Positions 37,561 through 47,334 of a stretch of 64,000 bases of DNA are shown here, piece after piece. A program made the position numbers and the translations under genes. The notes under the pieces were generated by a model. It did not search any database and was not told the DNA's origin. It saw nothing but the letters and a program-made list of their open reading frames with translations. The DNA is from Fibrisoma limi BUZ 3 (GTDB lineage: Bacteria > Bacteroidota > Bacteroidia > Cytophagales > Spirosomataceae): contig NZ_CAIT01000007.1 in NCBI RefSeq assembly GCF_000296815.2, positions 647,247-711,246 of the forward strand. The letters are read 5' to 3'. Position 1 is the stretch's first letter. Every line of letters begins with the position of its first letter.

Positions 37561-38187
37561 TTATACTGTTGTAAATCCGATCACCGTACGTCCGTAGTCC
37601 ATATCTTCTACCTGGCGGTATGCTTTCTGCAGCGATTCGGCCAGTTGAAGCGTTTTCAGCACCAGCTTTGTTACACCAATCTGTACTGTGTCCCCATCAT
37701 TCAGATAAATTCGGTCGAATTCACCCAACCGGGCCTCTTCCCCGTTGAGATACGTACCATTCGTACTGACCTTCCAGGTTCCATCGGGCCGGACTGCACC
37801 ATCCTGAAGAATGTAGTTGATTCCCCCCTGCTTATTGATCCTGACCTCAATCGTACAATGTGGCCGACTCATGTACTTATCATCGGTTTTAACCATGTGA
37901 TCTGACGGTGACACATTCGACATCCGGCCAACTGTATTGATGCCAAGCCGCAACGAAAAAGTCTGCGTTGCGGTGTGTTCATCCTTGACAATAAGCCACC
38001 CTAATTCAGCCGGCATGGCTGTTTTCACTTGGGTTTGCTCATCATCAGATTCAACCGGTCTGGGAATTGGGTTTAGGTAACCACAGGCCGGGCACTTAGC
38101 CTCTACAAGTTTCTGAGGATTCTGAACCTGTAGCGTGGCCCGGCATTTGGGATTACCGCACACAATTCGCAAAGAAGGTACGGCCAT
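37561..38187 (-). CDS. FHA-domain protein with N-terminal zinc ribbon
   Basis: A 208-residue cytoplasmic protein. Residues 8-40 form a zinc ribbon (CGNPKCRATLQV, then AKCPACGYL). The FHA domain (about 80-190) has the phosphothreonine-binding signature GINTVGRM, SRPHC and TNGTYLNGE, and so should read out the state set by the kinase and phosphatase encoded alongside. It is the likely Fha1-type target-binding partner. It starts the tightly spaced part of the minus-strand operon, 55 bases before the PP2C gene. Confidence 0.88.
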   Translation of the reverse strand: MAVPSLRIVCGNPKCRATLQVQNPQKLVEAKCPACGYLNPIPRPVESDDEQTQVKTAMPAELGWLIVKDEHTATQTFSLRLGINTVGRMSNVSPSDHMVKTDDKYMSRPHCTIEVRINKQGGINYILQDGAVRPDGTWKVSTNGTYLNGEEARLGEFDRIYLNDGDTVQIGVTKLVLKTLQLAESLQKAYRQVEDMDYGRTVIGFTTV

Positions 38188-38280
38188 AGTCGTGCTGTAT
38201 TGAAGAGAAACACACTCGTAGCCCGACGGGATACAAAGCGTTTACCGGAAAAATACCTGCTCAAACGCAGCACCAAACAA

Positions 38281-39072
38281 TCAGGTAAATGCCCCAATGC
38301 CGCTATGATCGTCGAGATCAGTGCTGAGGTCAGTAGGGTTGTCAAGACCAGTTTCTAAGTCAGAGATCAGCTGGTCATGGTTCACATCCGGATTGGCATC
38401 ATCAACGAGAGCTACCATACCAGACGAATTAACGTCATCAGCACTAACAACCGTTACAGACTGCTCATCATGCTCTACAACGGATACATTTGGCTCATCA
38501 GCAAGGGAAACCTGTGGTAATTCATCCGGATTATTGCTCGCCAGCAACGACGTTTCGTGTTGTGCATGCTTATGCGGCAACAGGTTATTGTCTGCCAAAA
38601 ACGCATTACGCTCATCCGGAGTCAGCATGGCTTCTTCCTCCTTGGTATAAGTGTTGTAAAGGCCTCCTTCGTAGGTAAACGTGTGGCCGGGCCCCATAGC
38701 ATGACGAGCCTCAGCAAAAGCCTTGTCAAACCCGGTCAGGCCAGCAAAAGGATCGGAATTAACCGGCGTCGGCGTTGCACCACCGGGTGGCTGTGTAGTG
38801 GCCACGACTGCACCGGTAGTGCCAGCCCGGTTGGCATCATCGTCATCACCTGATGTGTCATTGTCCTGAGATACTTGATTTTCACTGTCCTCAAGCATGC
38901 TTAATCCGTAAGCAGCGCCACCCAGGGCTGCGGTACCGACCGCAGCGGCTCCAATTGCTTTTTTCTGATCGCTGGACAAGGATTTGTTTGACGCAGCGTC
39001 GTTTTCGGGCTGCTGGCCCGATTGATCATAGGCAGATCCCTCTCCAGGATCGTAGGCGTCGTAGGTTGCCAT
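38281..39072 (-). CDS. Acidic low-complexity protein with a Gly/Ala hydrophobic patch
   Basis: A 263-residue, strongly acidic protein (Asp/Glu/Asn-rich). A short hydrophobic Ala/Gly stretch (about 40-60, AIGAAAVGTAALGGAAYG) precedes a Thr/Pro/Asp-rich linker, then a segment GFDKAFAEARHAMGPGHTF and TYTKEEEAMLTPDE, then an acidic tail. From memory, the AFAEAR...GPG.TF...YNTY pattern occurs in other Bacteroidota proteins, some next to contractile-injection genes, but I cannot check this. No signal peptide. It lies between two FHA genes and could be an FHA partner or phosphosubstrate. Confidence 0.65.
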   Translation of the reverse strand: MATYDAYDPGEGSAYDQSGQQPENDAASNKSLSSDQKKAIGAAAVGTAALGGAAYGLSMLEDSENQVSQDNDTSGDDDDANRAGTTGAVVATTQPPGGATPTPVNSDPFAGLTGFDKAFAEARHAMGPGHTFTYEGGLYNTYTKEEEAMLTPDERNAFLADNNLLPHKHAQHETSLLASNNPDELPQVSLADEPNVSVVEHDEQSVTVVSADDVNSSGMVALVDDANPDVNHDQLISDLETGLDNPTDLSTDLDDHSGIGAFT

Positions 39073-39143
39073 GGGAAGAATAGATTTGTATGGTACGGAT
39101 ATTAACTGAAAGGCCGCGGGGCGGCTTTATAAGCAAACGATTA

Positions 39144-39884
39144 TTAGTCAGCCCAATGGGCTTTGCACTCCCGGCATTGCCGCCGGCGAACCAGATCGGC
39201 ATAGGGAACATTTCCCAGAAACACGCCACAGGATGGGCAAACGTAAGTGCGCTTGAACTCCTTGTCGAGGGCCAGCAGTTTCTCGGAAGGATTCAGAAAC
39301 TCGGCCGCTACGATTTGACCAATGGCAGCGCCTAAAACGCTCACCATGATGCCCATAGGCCCAAAAGCCAGGCCAATTAGAGGAGTGAGCCCAAACGAGG
39401 CTCGCAGCCAAGCCTGATGCCGTGGGCTATTGATCTGGATTGCTTCACGGGCTGCCGTATAAGTTTCCTGCATGGAGATCAGCCGTCTAAACTCCGCCGT
39501 AAAATCCAGCGGATCTGTCTTGGTCGGAGTCACCGGCACATCCAGCCCAGCCAGTTCGGGCTTTTCCCAGTCTGGATGCGGAGCTGTGAGTTTAACCGGC
39601 CGGGGCTGGGCGTAGGCGAACGGCAGTGCGTGCTTTAAACTGAAGATGCGTTGCGGATCGACGGGCGTATCCTGTCCCAGAACAATCCGGCTTTCCACCC
39701 CTATAACCGTGCGGGCTACCCGACGGCCATCTACGAACGTACCATACGTCGAATCATTATCCTCAAGCAACACAACGTGATCCGTAATAAACGTCACACG
39801 GGCATGGCGTCGGCTGACACAGGGATTGTCAACAACAAGATGATTCTCGGCCGATCGGCCGATGGTGAAAGTAGTATCATTCAT
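39144..39884 (-). CDS. FHA-domain membrane protein with C-terminal zinc ribbon
   Basis: A protein of about 246 residues; the ATG at 39884 gives an FHA domain right at the N-terminus (MNDTTFTIGRSAENHLVV), though a GTG at 39926 would add 14 residues. FHA residues seen: TIGRS, CVSRRHARV and NDSTYGTFVDG. A Gly-rich hydrophobic stretch (about 165-195, LTPLIGLAFGPMGIMVSV) may span the membrane, and a zinc ribbon closes the protein (VCPSCGVFL; CRECKAHW). Together with the FHA protein at 37561, which has its zinc ribbon at the other end, it gives the kinase two possible readers. It is divergent from tssK. Confidence 0.82.
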   Translation of the reverse strand: MNDTTFTIGRSAENHLVVDNPCVSRRHARVTFITDHVVLLEDNDSTYGTFVDGRRVARTVIGVESRIVLGQDTPVDPQRIFSLKHALPFAYAQPRPVKLTAPHPDWEKPELAGLDVPVTPTKTDPLDFTAEFRRLISMQETYTAAREAIQINSPRHQAWLRASFGLTPLIGLAFGPMGIMVSVLGAAIGQIVAAEFLNPSEKLLALDKEFKRTYVCPSCGVFLGNVPYADLVRRRQCRECKAHWAD

Positions 39885-40130
39885 AAAGCGTGGATAGAGC
39901 AATTGATAATCAGCGGTATCAATCACCGCTTAACTAGTCAAATTGTATGGCAAAATGAAAAAATTTTAGCATATAATAAATGAAGACCTATTATTTTTTT
40001 TAAAAGGTCGATGCTTCCTCACCAGCGAGTCCATCAGGTAAAAGGCCCTGTATCACAATAGACTATGGTATGTCATGCACCAAAATGGTCCTTGAGTTGA
40101 TCCGAAGTTGGCATCATCAAATATTTATAC

Positions 40131-41474
40131 ATGGGCATTGCGATGAAACGAAAAAAAATACGTTTTTCGCAAATACCGTTGGGCTTCCAACTAGATCCAC
40201 ACTTGAGCTTACTGACTATGCTGCCTAAACTTGACCATTATCCGGTGAATTGGGTCGACGGGATGAAGATTGCCCGCAGGCATTTTACCGACTTTGAACA
40301 TTTCATCAGCGATCACCTGCGCGACACAGCAGCCGTTGGACTAACCACCTATAATTATGGGCTGCTGCCCTCCGACCAGCCAGACTTTAACCTTCAGGTT
40401 ATTATCGACCAAAGCCAGAACGTACGGGCTCAGCTTACCAATTGCCGGGCAATTACGGGTGCTGGCTGCCGAATTGAGTTAGTTAACCATCCGATTGATC
40501 TGGCGACCAGCCTAACGGACATCCTTACAAAGTTTAACATGCCTATGGCCGATGAGCTTAACTTCCTCATCGTGCTGTCAGTTGATTTATTTGCCCGTAA
40601 AGCGCACGGGATGCCAACCCCTGGCGAGCAACCTCCTCGTCCACCGTTTACACTGCCCTCTTATCAACTAAGTATTGTTCCCCGCCACCAGTTCGTAGGT
40701 CAGTTGGACACCCGGACCAACTACAAATCGGCTCAGTTTGAATCATTTCATCTGATTGTTGGGCACATTATCGGTAAGTACGGTATCCTGAGCAACAACG
40801 ATGCCTACATCCCTGCATGCGCAGCAATTGACAGCCACCCCCGTCTCCGAAGCTGGGCCGATACGTTACATCGGATCCTGGCCGAAGTGCAGCGGGATGC
40901 CTTCCTGATCGTAAATAAGGTGTGTGAAAAACGGGGCACAGAACAGGCCCGTCGAGCGGGTCCGTTGGCCGAATTAATTCGGGACCTTGCTGAACAGGTT
41001 GCAACCGGTCTCGACAACCCACTCAATCAATACCAGTTTACAGCGCCTGAGCGGCCACCAATCTATTGGCTACAAGCCATTACACTGGCCACCCGTCGTC
41101 TGAAAACTGCTATTAGCTGCCTGAATGATCCGGCCTTGAGCGGCAGTGTCCGAATGGGCCGGGATTTGGTACTCAAGTATTTTCAGGACTGGACCAGTAT
41201 CTCTCCTGATCAGCTAATGAATAAGGATATAGATTTGGTCGTAAACTTTGATTACGATCATAGCGACATTAACCCGCACTTAAATGCGCTATCGCAGTGC
41301 TGGGGCGATATTCACAAAATCTTCAATCAACTGGCCCAACTGGAGTATATAGGCCAGCAGCCGCAGGATAAACATATCCGATACGACTCGGTCGTCACCG
41401 ATAAAAAAGATATTCCAAACAATTCTGCCATTCCGGGTTCGGGTCCTTATCGTCCCCGGATGACTGGTCGATAA
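40131..41474 (+). CDS. tssK: T6SS baseplate protein TssK (subtype iii)
   Basis: TssK links the baseplate to the membrane complex. The 447-residue protein has the family N-terminal pattern PVNWVDGMKIARRHFTDFE, equivalent to the W.eGM....HF motif, the AVGLTTYNYGLLP region, and a helical C-terminal part (about 240-410). Start at 40131 (an ATG four codons later is possible). It is divergent from the FHA gene across 246 bases and is followed by tssO after 51 bases. Confidence 0.85.
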   Translation: MGIAMKRKKIRFSQIPLGFQLDPHLSLLTMLPKLDHYPVNWVDGMKIARRHFTDFEHFISDHLRDTAAVGLTTYNYGLLPSDQPDFNLQVIIDQSQNVRAQLTNCRAITGAGCRIELVNHPIDLATSLTDILTKFNMPMADELNFLIVLSVDLFARKAHGMPTPGEQPPRPPFTLPSYQLSIVPRHQFVGQLDTRTNYKSAQFESFHLIVGHIIGKYGILSNNDAYIPACAAIDSHPRLRSWADTLHRILAEVQRDAFLIVNKVCEKRGTEQARRAGPLAELIRDLAEQVATGLDNPLNQYQFTAPERPPIYWLQAITLATRRLKTAISCLNDPALSGSVRMGRDLVLKYFQDWTSISPDQLMNKDIDLVVNFDYDHSDINPHLNALSQCWGDIHKIFNQLAQLEYIGQQPQDKHIRYDSVVTDKKDIPNNSAIPGSGPYRPRMTGR

Positions 41475-41525
41475 TCTAACTTCCTATCCGCTTATTTACC
41501 CCTTACCTAGTTTGTACCGTCAACC

Positions 41526-42350
41526 ATGGAACCATTAAATAAAACCGAACGTAACACTTCTCTCATCAACTTTATCGCTGTTTATGTTCTGATTCTCGCC
41601 CTACCTCTCTTTTTATCGTATTGGATGGGCACCAAAAAAGGCGGCAAAGGAGGCAATCAGAAAGCTATTAGTGAGCAGGAAGCCCTTGTGAAAGACATGG
41701 ATGTTCTGCAGCAATATGTGAAAGATATAGAAGAACATAACCAACATATTCCGGCTGAAGGACTCCCATTCGAAACCTGGAACAGTTGGCTGACCAAAGC
41801 CGAACAACAAAACACTGAGTTTTTCAAAAAGATAACTGATTTTCAGGCAAAGCGTAATTATACCGGTGCTCGGCTTCGGATTCGCGATAATGCGTGCGCT
41901 TACTTATTCCAGATTTCAAAAGAGCGTGGCAATTATATTCAAAAGCGGAGGGCTCTTTTAGGCGTTCAGAATGGCACAGCCGAACTCCGACGACTACAAA
42001 ACGAAAACAACCAGCTTAAATCTGAAAAACAGGGATTACAGAATAATCTCAACGTCATGCTGGCTCAGAGTCAGAAAGCCGCTGGAGCGGGGGGCGGTGG
42101 AGGGGCGCAGCAACCTAATCCGCAGATCGAAGAGTTGAAATGGCAAATTCGGTTTAATGATGCCAACTGCAAAAAGATCCAAGCTGATATCCTGGAAGCT
42201 TACAACGAGAATTCGAAGCGGAGACAGCTATACTCTGTTGCGCGGCAAAACTTTCAGATCATTACTCAGAACGCCCGGAGTAATTTTGCCATTCAGCAGC
42301 TTGCCTCTGATAAAATTCTGGAAATCGACCGGCTCATGAGTCGACTGTAA
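41526..42350 (+). CDS. tssO: T6SS transmembrane protein TssO (subtype iii)
   Basis: TssO is a Bacteroidota-specific T6SS protein. The 274-residue sequence has a short cytoplasmic start, one membrane segment (about 13-33, FIAVYVLILALPLFLSYWM), then a long, largely helical, Gln/Asn/Lys-rich periplasmic part. That part holds coiled coils (about 40-80 and 145-185, AELRRLQNENNQLKSEKQG) and a Gly-rich hinge (GAGGGGG). Such a rod could bridge the inner membrane and periplasm. It lies directly after tssK and before a hairpin terminator. Confidence 0.82.
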   Translation: MEPLNKTERNTSLINFIAVYVLILALPLFLSYWMGTKKGGKGGNQKAISEQEALVKDMDVLQQYVKDIEEHNQHIPAEGLPFETWNSWLTKAEQQNTEFFKKITDFQAKRNYTGARLRIRDNACAYLFQISKERGNYIQKRRALLGVQNGTAELRRLQNENNQLKSEKQGLQNNLNVMLAQSQKAAGAGGGGGAQQPNPQIEELKWQIRFNDANCKKIQADILEAYNENSKRRQLYSVARQNFQIITQNARSNFAIQQLASDKILEIDRLMSRL

Positions 42351-42424
42351 GTGATCTCCTGCTTTCCCCAACAACCTTACCTCAAATTTCAATCTACATT
42401 TTCTTTTCAATTCGAAACGCAAAC

Positions 42425-42465
42425 TGGCTGGTGGGCTTGTTTCACGTAGCGTCTCCCACCAGCCA
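42425..42465. terminator. Hairpin terminator between convergent tssO and sugar dehydrogenase genes
   Basis: An 11-bp perfect inverted repeat (TGGCTGGTGGG / CCCACCAGCCA) with a 19-base loop lies in the 128-base gap between two convergent genes; ATCTTCT follows on the plus strand. Confidence 0.65.
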
Positions 42466-42478
42466 ATCTTCTCCCTCA

Positions 42479-44776
42479 TTACTGCCTCAGCACCTTCGTC
42501 GTCCGCTGCCCTGTCGATGTATATACCCGCAACAGATACATACCAGCCGAGCGGCCTAATGGTACGGTGATGCGTTCAGCCGTACCGGCCTGATTCACAA
42601 TTGCCTGCCCGACCACCTGACCGCGGCTATCAAGTGTCTTCAACTGCACCCGCTGCCCGGCCGCGCCACGTACTTCCACGTCGACGGTTTCCGAAACAGT
42701 AGGATTACCCAGCACTCGTATTGACAGCGCTTCAGCCTGTTCTGCCATCCGGCGTGCACCACTGAGACAACTGTTCACCCAGGTATACGTGAAGCTGGCT
42801 TCGGTCGGCGTGCCCTGCTGGGTGGCCTTCAGCACAATCGTAGGGTTGTCCGTATAGATACGCAGTGAATACGGTCCCGGCGATGTAGTCGGTAACATCT
42901 CATTAACGACTGAAAAGCTAACAGGTTGGCCATTCAGCCCGCTGTACTGAGGTGTAAAAATCAGTCTGCGCTCACCAGGGGATAAACTTTCGCAGCCATT
43001 AAGCGTTACTCCGGTGATCGCAAAACCCGATGGCGGATTGGTTGAACCAGGAGTAACCGTCAGGGTAAACTGCGTACTCACCGATAAGCTGCCCGGATCA
43101 GTAGCCATTACGGTAACTGTTGATACACCCTGAGCATCAAGCGTTCCGCTAATTGTGTTAGGTGCAACAAAAGTAAGTCCGGCTGGTAAGCCAGTTACCG
43201 ACAGCGTCAGCGCGTCGTTATTAGCATCACTAAACGTATTGGCGGGTATGATGAATGAAAAAGGTTGACCAACCTGTCCCGATTGCGCCCCGATAGTATT
43301 CGCCACAATAGGCGCCGTATTACCCGATCCCGGCGAATTCCCATTACAGGCCGCCAGCCAGTTGTACGTAAAGCTAACCTCGCCGGGCATACCATCCAGC
43401 CGCGCCCTCAACACGATGGATGGATTATCGGTATAAAGATTTATGGTATACGGACCAGGATTTGTGGTAGGCAGAGACTCATTGACCACCCGGAACGTGA
43501 TCGGTTGTGTAGTCTGGCCGGTGTATTGTGGCGTAAACGTCAACGAACGCTGGCCAGGCGATATCACACTGCAGTTGTTCAGCGTAACGCCGGTGATTGC
43601 AAAGTCGGTCGGGGGTTCAGGTTCGTCAGGACCAGTATATACAATCTGATATAGAGCACCATCCGCCCGACTCAGGAAATAAAGATTACCATCGGGGCCA
43701 GTTGCCATGCTAACGCCGTATCCTGGAATACTATTGGCAAACGGCGATTTATTACCGGCCACATCGATCAGATTGATGAAGGGTCGGCAGAAATCCTGGT
43801 AAAAGTATTTTCCAATGTATACGGCCGGATAATTGGTCGTTGCAGGGTTAAAAAACGTACCACCCGTGATTGAGCAGCCAATTTCTTCATTATTCGCGTG
43901 CGGATAGGCATGGACTGGATTGACAAAGTTCGGGTTGTTACTAGGCCCTTCGGCCTGTGGCCAGCCAAAGTTTCGGCCTCCTACCGTAGCGTCGTTTATT
44001 TCTTCCCAGTTATTCTGCCCCACGTCATTAACAAAAATTCGGCCCGTTCCCGGTTGAACGGCAATCGTATATGGATTACGTAATCCATAGGCCCAGATGC
44101 GTCTGGTCACATCGAGCGGTGCGTTCGCAAACGGATTATCGGCCGGTATCGATCCGTCCGGGTTGATGCGAAGGACCTTGCCCAAATGATTCGTCAGGGT
44201 TTGTGCGCTATCCGGCTTCGAGTTTTCACCAACGCAGATGTACAGCTTTCCATCGGCTCCAAAAGCAATTCCCCCGCCATTGTGATTGGACGCTTCCAGC
44301 CGTTCCGTATCCAGCAGCACGGTTTCGCTACCAGGCACCACCTCATCCGCATTGGCCTGGGCGGTAAATCGGCTTACGCGGTTATGGATTGTACCAGCGG
44401 ATGTCGTGTAATACAGATAAATGTATTGGTTAGACGCAAAATCTGGATCAAACGCAATACCCAACAAACCACGCTCCCCTTCTGCATTGACAGGTAACTG
44501 AACAAACGGAGTGGGCAGCAACGTCCCATTCTTGACGACGCGCAAAGCACCCGTCTGTTCCGCAACAAAAATGCGCCCATCCGGCGCAGGCACTACCACC
44601 GTCGGTTGATTAATCCCATTGGCAACCAGCACCTGGCTAAAATTAGCCGGATACGTTTGGGCATGCGCCCGGTTCGACAATACCCATACCAGCAGCACCT
44701 GGCTCAACAAACAGAGACCAGAGTAGAAAAGCTTTCTGGCAGACAGCCCTTTCGTAACGTTGTAGTTATTTTCCAT
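42479..44776 (-). CDS. Secreted PQQ-type sugar dehydrogenase with Ig-like domains and T9SS sorting domain
   Basis: A 765-residue exported protein. After a signal peptide (about 1-40), residues about 45-380 form a glucose/sorbosone dehydrogenase (GSDH) propeller: EASNHNGGGIAFGADGKLYI, RRIWAYGLRNPY and NDVGQNNWEEI are typical. Two related domains (about 388-475 and 585-665, both starting FAITGVTLN(N/G)C) flank a cadherin/Ig-like domain (about 480-575). The last about 80 residues are a type A T9SS C-terminal signal (VLGNPTVSETVDVEVRG, ending in GMYLLRVYTSTGQRTTKVLR). It probably oxidises an extracellular sugar at the cell surface; the substrate is unknown. Confidence 0.9.
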   Translation of the reverse strand: MENNYNVTKGLSARKLFYSGLCLLSQVLLVWVLSNRAHAQTYPANFSQVLVANGINQPTVVVPAPDGRIFVAEQTGALRVVKNGTLLPTPFVQLPVNAEGERGLLGIAFDPDFASNQYIYLYYTTSAGTIHNRVSRFTAQANADEVVPGSETVLLDTERLEASNHNGGGIAFGADGKLYICVGENSKPDSAQTLTNHLGKVLRINPDGSIPADNPFANAPLDVTRRIWAYGLRNPYTIAVQPGTGRIFVNDVGQNNWEEINDATVGGRNFGWPQAEGPSNNPNFVNPVHAYPHANNEEIGCSITGGTFFNPATTNYPAVYIGKYFYQDFCRPFINLIDVAGNKSPFANSIPGYGVSMATGPDGNLYFLSRADGALYQIVYTGPDEPEPPTDFAITGVTLNNCSVISPGQRSLTFTPQYTGQTTQPITFRVVNESLPTTNPGPYTINLYTDNPSIVLRARLDGMPGEVSFTYNWLAACNGNSPGSGNTAPIVANTIGAQSGQVGQPFSFIIPANTFSDANNDALTLSVTGLPAGLTFVAPNTISGTLDAQGVSTVTVMATDPGSLSVSTQFTLTVTPGSTNPPSGFAITGVTLNGCESLSPGERRLIFTPQYSGLNGQPVSFSVVNEMLPTTSPGPYSLRIYTDNPTIVLKATQQGTPTEASFTYTWVNSCLSGARRMAEQAEALSIRVLGNPTVSETVDVEVRGAAGQRVQLKTLDSRGQVVGQAIVNQAGTAERITVPLGRSAGMYLLRVYTSTGQRTTKVLRQ

Positions 44777-44928
44777 ACTTGTTTTTTATGATTAAAAACA
44801 TGATTAAGTTGTAATAAATATAGATACGGTGCTATTCATATTGAAGTTTTTTGTCTATTAATTATTTTATATAAAATTATCTAGATCGTACTTTTTGGCT
44901 TTATAAACACCAAGTAACTGATAAGCCC

Positions 44929-44975
44929 ACAAACGAACTGAGCCGCTCCGAATGGGAGCGGCTCAGTTCGTTTGT
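44929..44975. terminator. Strong hairpin downstream of the M3 peptidase gene
   Basis: A perfect 21-bp inverted repeat (ACAAACGAACTGAGCCGCTCC with its complement) and a 5-base loop. There is no T-tract on either strand, so it may act as a hairpin-only terminator or 3'-end stabiliser. Confidence 0.65.
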
Positions 44976-44994
44976 AGGCTAAGAATGCGAAGCT

Positions 44995-47139
44995 TTACAG
45001 AATCAGACCGCTCCGACGTAGCATTGCTTTTGGCGACGGTTCGCGGCCCCGAAATTTCTTATACAGTTCCATCGGTTTCTCGGTGCCGCCTTTTTCCAAT
45101 ACGTTCTTCCGGAAGTTGTCGGCAACCTCACGGTTATTCAGACCACCTTTCTCCTTGAAGAATTCGAACGCATCGGCATCCAGCACTTCCGACCACTTGT
45201 AGCTGTAATACCCAGCCGAATAGCCACCCGCGAAGATGTGCGAGAACGCAGGGCTGAAGGCAATGCCTTTCACCGGCGGATACAGATTTACCAGCGAGTC
45301 AATTTTGCTTTCGACTTCTGTCACCGACTCGTCGGTCGGCTTCTGGCTGTGCCAGTACATATCAACCAGACCAAACCGGAGCTGGCGCAGGTTGGCTACC
45401 CCGGCCATGAAGTTCTGGCTGGCGCGAATTTTTTCGATCAGCTCGGCCGGAATCACTTCGCCGGTCTGGTAGTGCTTGGCAAACAGCTTCAGCGCTTCGG
45501 GATCATAGCACCAGTTTTCCATCACCTGCGACGGCAACTCAACAAAGTCACGCGTTACGCTCGTACCGCTCAGGCTCTCGTATTTACCGTTGGCCAGCAT
45601 GCCGTGCAGACCATGGCCAAACTCGTGGAAAAGCGTCGTCACCTCACCGAAGGTCAGCAGCGACGGCTTGGTTTCGGTGGGTCGTGTAAAGTTGCAGACA
45701 TTGACGATGTGCGGACGAATGTTGACGCCGTTCTCGACCTTCTGACCCTGTACGTCGTTCATCCATGCACCAGCCCGCTTGCCCGGGCGTGGGAAGTAGT
45801 CGCCGTAGAACACGGCCAGGAACTTACCGTCTTTGTCAAATACCTCGTAGGCTTTTACCTCCGGATGGTAAACCGGAATGCTCTTGTTTTCCTTGAACGT
45901 CAGGCCATACAGCTTGTTGGCTACGGTAAACACGCCATCCAGTACGTTCTCCAGTTTGAAGTACGGCTTCAGCATTTCATCGTCCAGCGAATACTTCTCT
46001 TTCTTCAGCTTTTCGGCGTAGTAGCTGTTATCCCACTGCTCCAGCTTATCGCCCTGGAAACCGTGAGATTTAGCGTAGGTTGTCAGCTCAGCGTACTGTT
46101 TTTCGGCCGCCGGGCGTGCATATGATACCAGTTCCGTCAGGAAGCTCTGCACTTTATCTTTTGATCCGGCCATGCTTTCTTCCAGTACGAAGTCAGCGTG
46201 AGTCTTGTAGCCCAGCAGGTTAGCCCGCTCGTAGCGCAGGTTCACAATCTTCTTGATGATCTCCTGGTTGTCGTTCTTGTTACCCTGGAACCCCCGTGAG
46301 TTGTACGCCAGAAACAGTTTCTTACGCAGCTCGCGGTTGTCGGCATACTGCATGAACGGCCCGTAGCTTGGTGCCTGGAGCGTAAATACCCAGCCCTCCT
46401 TATTTTTCTGCTTGGCAGTAGCCTTGGCTGCTTCACGGGCAAACTCCGGCAGACCGGCGAGGTCTTTCTCGTCGGTCACTTCCATCATGAACTCGTTGGT
46501 TTCGTTCAAGACGTTTTCGCCGAATTGCAGTGAAAGCTGGGCCAGTTCCTTGTCGATAGCCCGCAGCCGCTCTTTCCCTTTTTCGTCCAGATTGGCACCG
46601 TTGCGGGCAAACCGCTTGTAGGTTTTCTCCAGGAGCATCTTGCTTTCGGGGTCCAGCTTAAGGGATGCCCGCTGATCGTACACCGCCTTCACCCGCTTGA
46701 ATAGCTTCTCGTTCAGGGTGATGTCGTTGCCGTATTCGGTCAGGAGGGGCGATGCTTCCCGGACAATTTTCTGAAGGTCAGGGTTGGTTTCGGCACTGTT
46801 CAGGTTGAAGAGCACGGAGGCTACCTTGCCCAGCAGATCGCCACTCCGTTCGAGGGCTACGATTGTATTGTCGAAGGTCGGTTTGGCCGCGTTGTTCACA
46901 ATAACGTCGACTTCCTTACGACCTTGTACCAGACCCTCTTTCAGGGCAGGCAGGTAATATTCGTTCTTTACTTTGTCGAATGGAGCCGTTTGATGAGGTG
47001 TCGTATACGGCTGTAAAAAAGGATTCTCGTTCATTTTCGCTTTATCTGGCGAAGGCTGGGCATAAACGGCCGGAACCAGAGCTGCCACTGCCGAAGCTGT
47101 CAAGATGGTTTGTCGAAGTGATAACATACGATTTTGCAT
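44995..47139 (-). CDS. M3 family metallopeptidase (Dcp/oligopeptidase A type)
   Basis: A 714-residue enzyme with a signal peptide (VPAVYAQ end, about residue 28), so it acts in the periplasm. M3 enzymes cut short peptides using zinc held by HEXXH; here HEFGHGLHGM is at about residues 505-514, with the downstream Glu/His region typical of the family (LPSQVMENWCYDPE). The length fits peptidyl-dipeptidase Dcp. It sits alone, with a hairpin after its stop and about 190 bases before the next gene. Confidence 0.93.
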   Translation of the reverse strand: MQNRMLSLRQTILTASAVAALVPAVYAQPSPDKAKMNENPFLQPYTTPHQTAPFDKVKNEYYLPALKEGLVQGRKEVDVIVNNAAKPTFDNTIVALERSGDLLGKVASVLFNLNSAETNPDLQKIVREASPLLTEYGNDITLNEKLFKRVKAVYDQRASLKLDPESKMLLEKTYKRFARNGANLDEKGKERLRAIDKELAQLSLQFGENVLNETNEFMMEVTDEKDLAGLPEFAREAAKATAKQKNKEGWVFTLQAPSYGPFMQYADNRELRKKLFLAYNSRGFQGNKNDNQEIIKKIVNLRYERANLLGYKTHADFVLEESMAGSKDKVQSFLTELVSYARPAAEKQYAELTTYAKSHGFQGDKLEQWDNSYYAEKLKKEKYSLDDEMLKPYFKLENVLDGVFTVANKLYGLTFKENKSIPVYHPEVKAYEVFDKDGKFLAVFYGDYFPRPGKRAGAWMNDVQGQKVENGVNIRPHIVNVCNFTRPTETKPSLLTFGEVTTLFHEFGHGLHGMLANGKYESLSGTSVTRDFVELPSQVMENWCYDPEALKLFAKHYQTGEVIPAELIEKIRASQNFMAGVANLRQLRFGLVDMYWHSQKPTDESVTEVESKIDSLVNLYPPVKGIAFSPAFSHIFAGGYSAGYYSYKWSEVLDADAFEFFKEKGGLNNREVADNFRKNVLEKGGTEKPMELYKKFRGREPSPKAMLRRSGLIL

Positions 47140-47221
47140 GATCAGTTTCCCAGAAAATTACGAAACAATGACAAATCATACAACCCATATTTGCACGAAT
47201 GGAATATGGCAGGGATAAATG

Positions 47222-47293
47222 GAAAACAAAAAACAGGCACAAACCAACTGACTATCTTACCGTTGCGCAAGCATCCAATCAGTTCGTGCCTGT
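47222..47293 (-). terminator. Rho-independent terminator of the sulfatase gene
   Basis: Inverted repeat ACAGGCACAAAC / GTTCGTGCCTGT (one mismatch) around a 37-base loop. Read on the minus strand, the stem is followed by TTTTTTGTTTTCC, a typical T-tract. Confidence 0.7.
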
Positions 47294-47334
47294 GATACGT
47301 AACTCAGCCGTCGGCTAATCAGCGCCGGCTCCGG

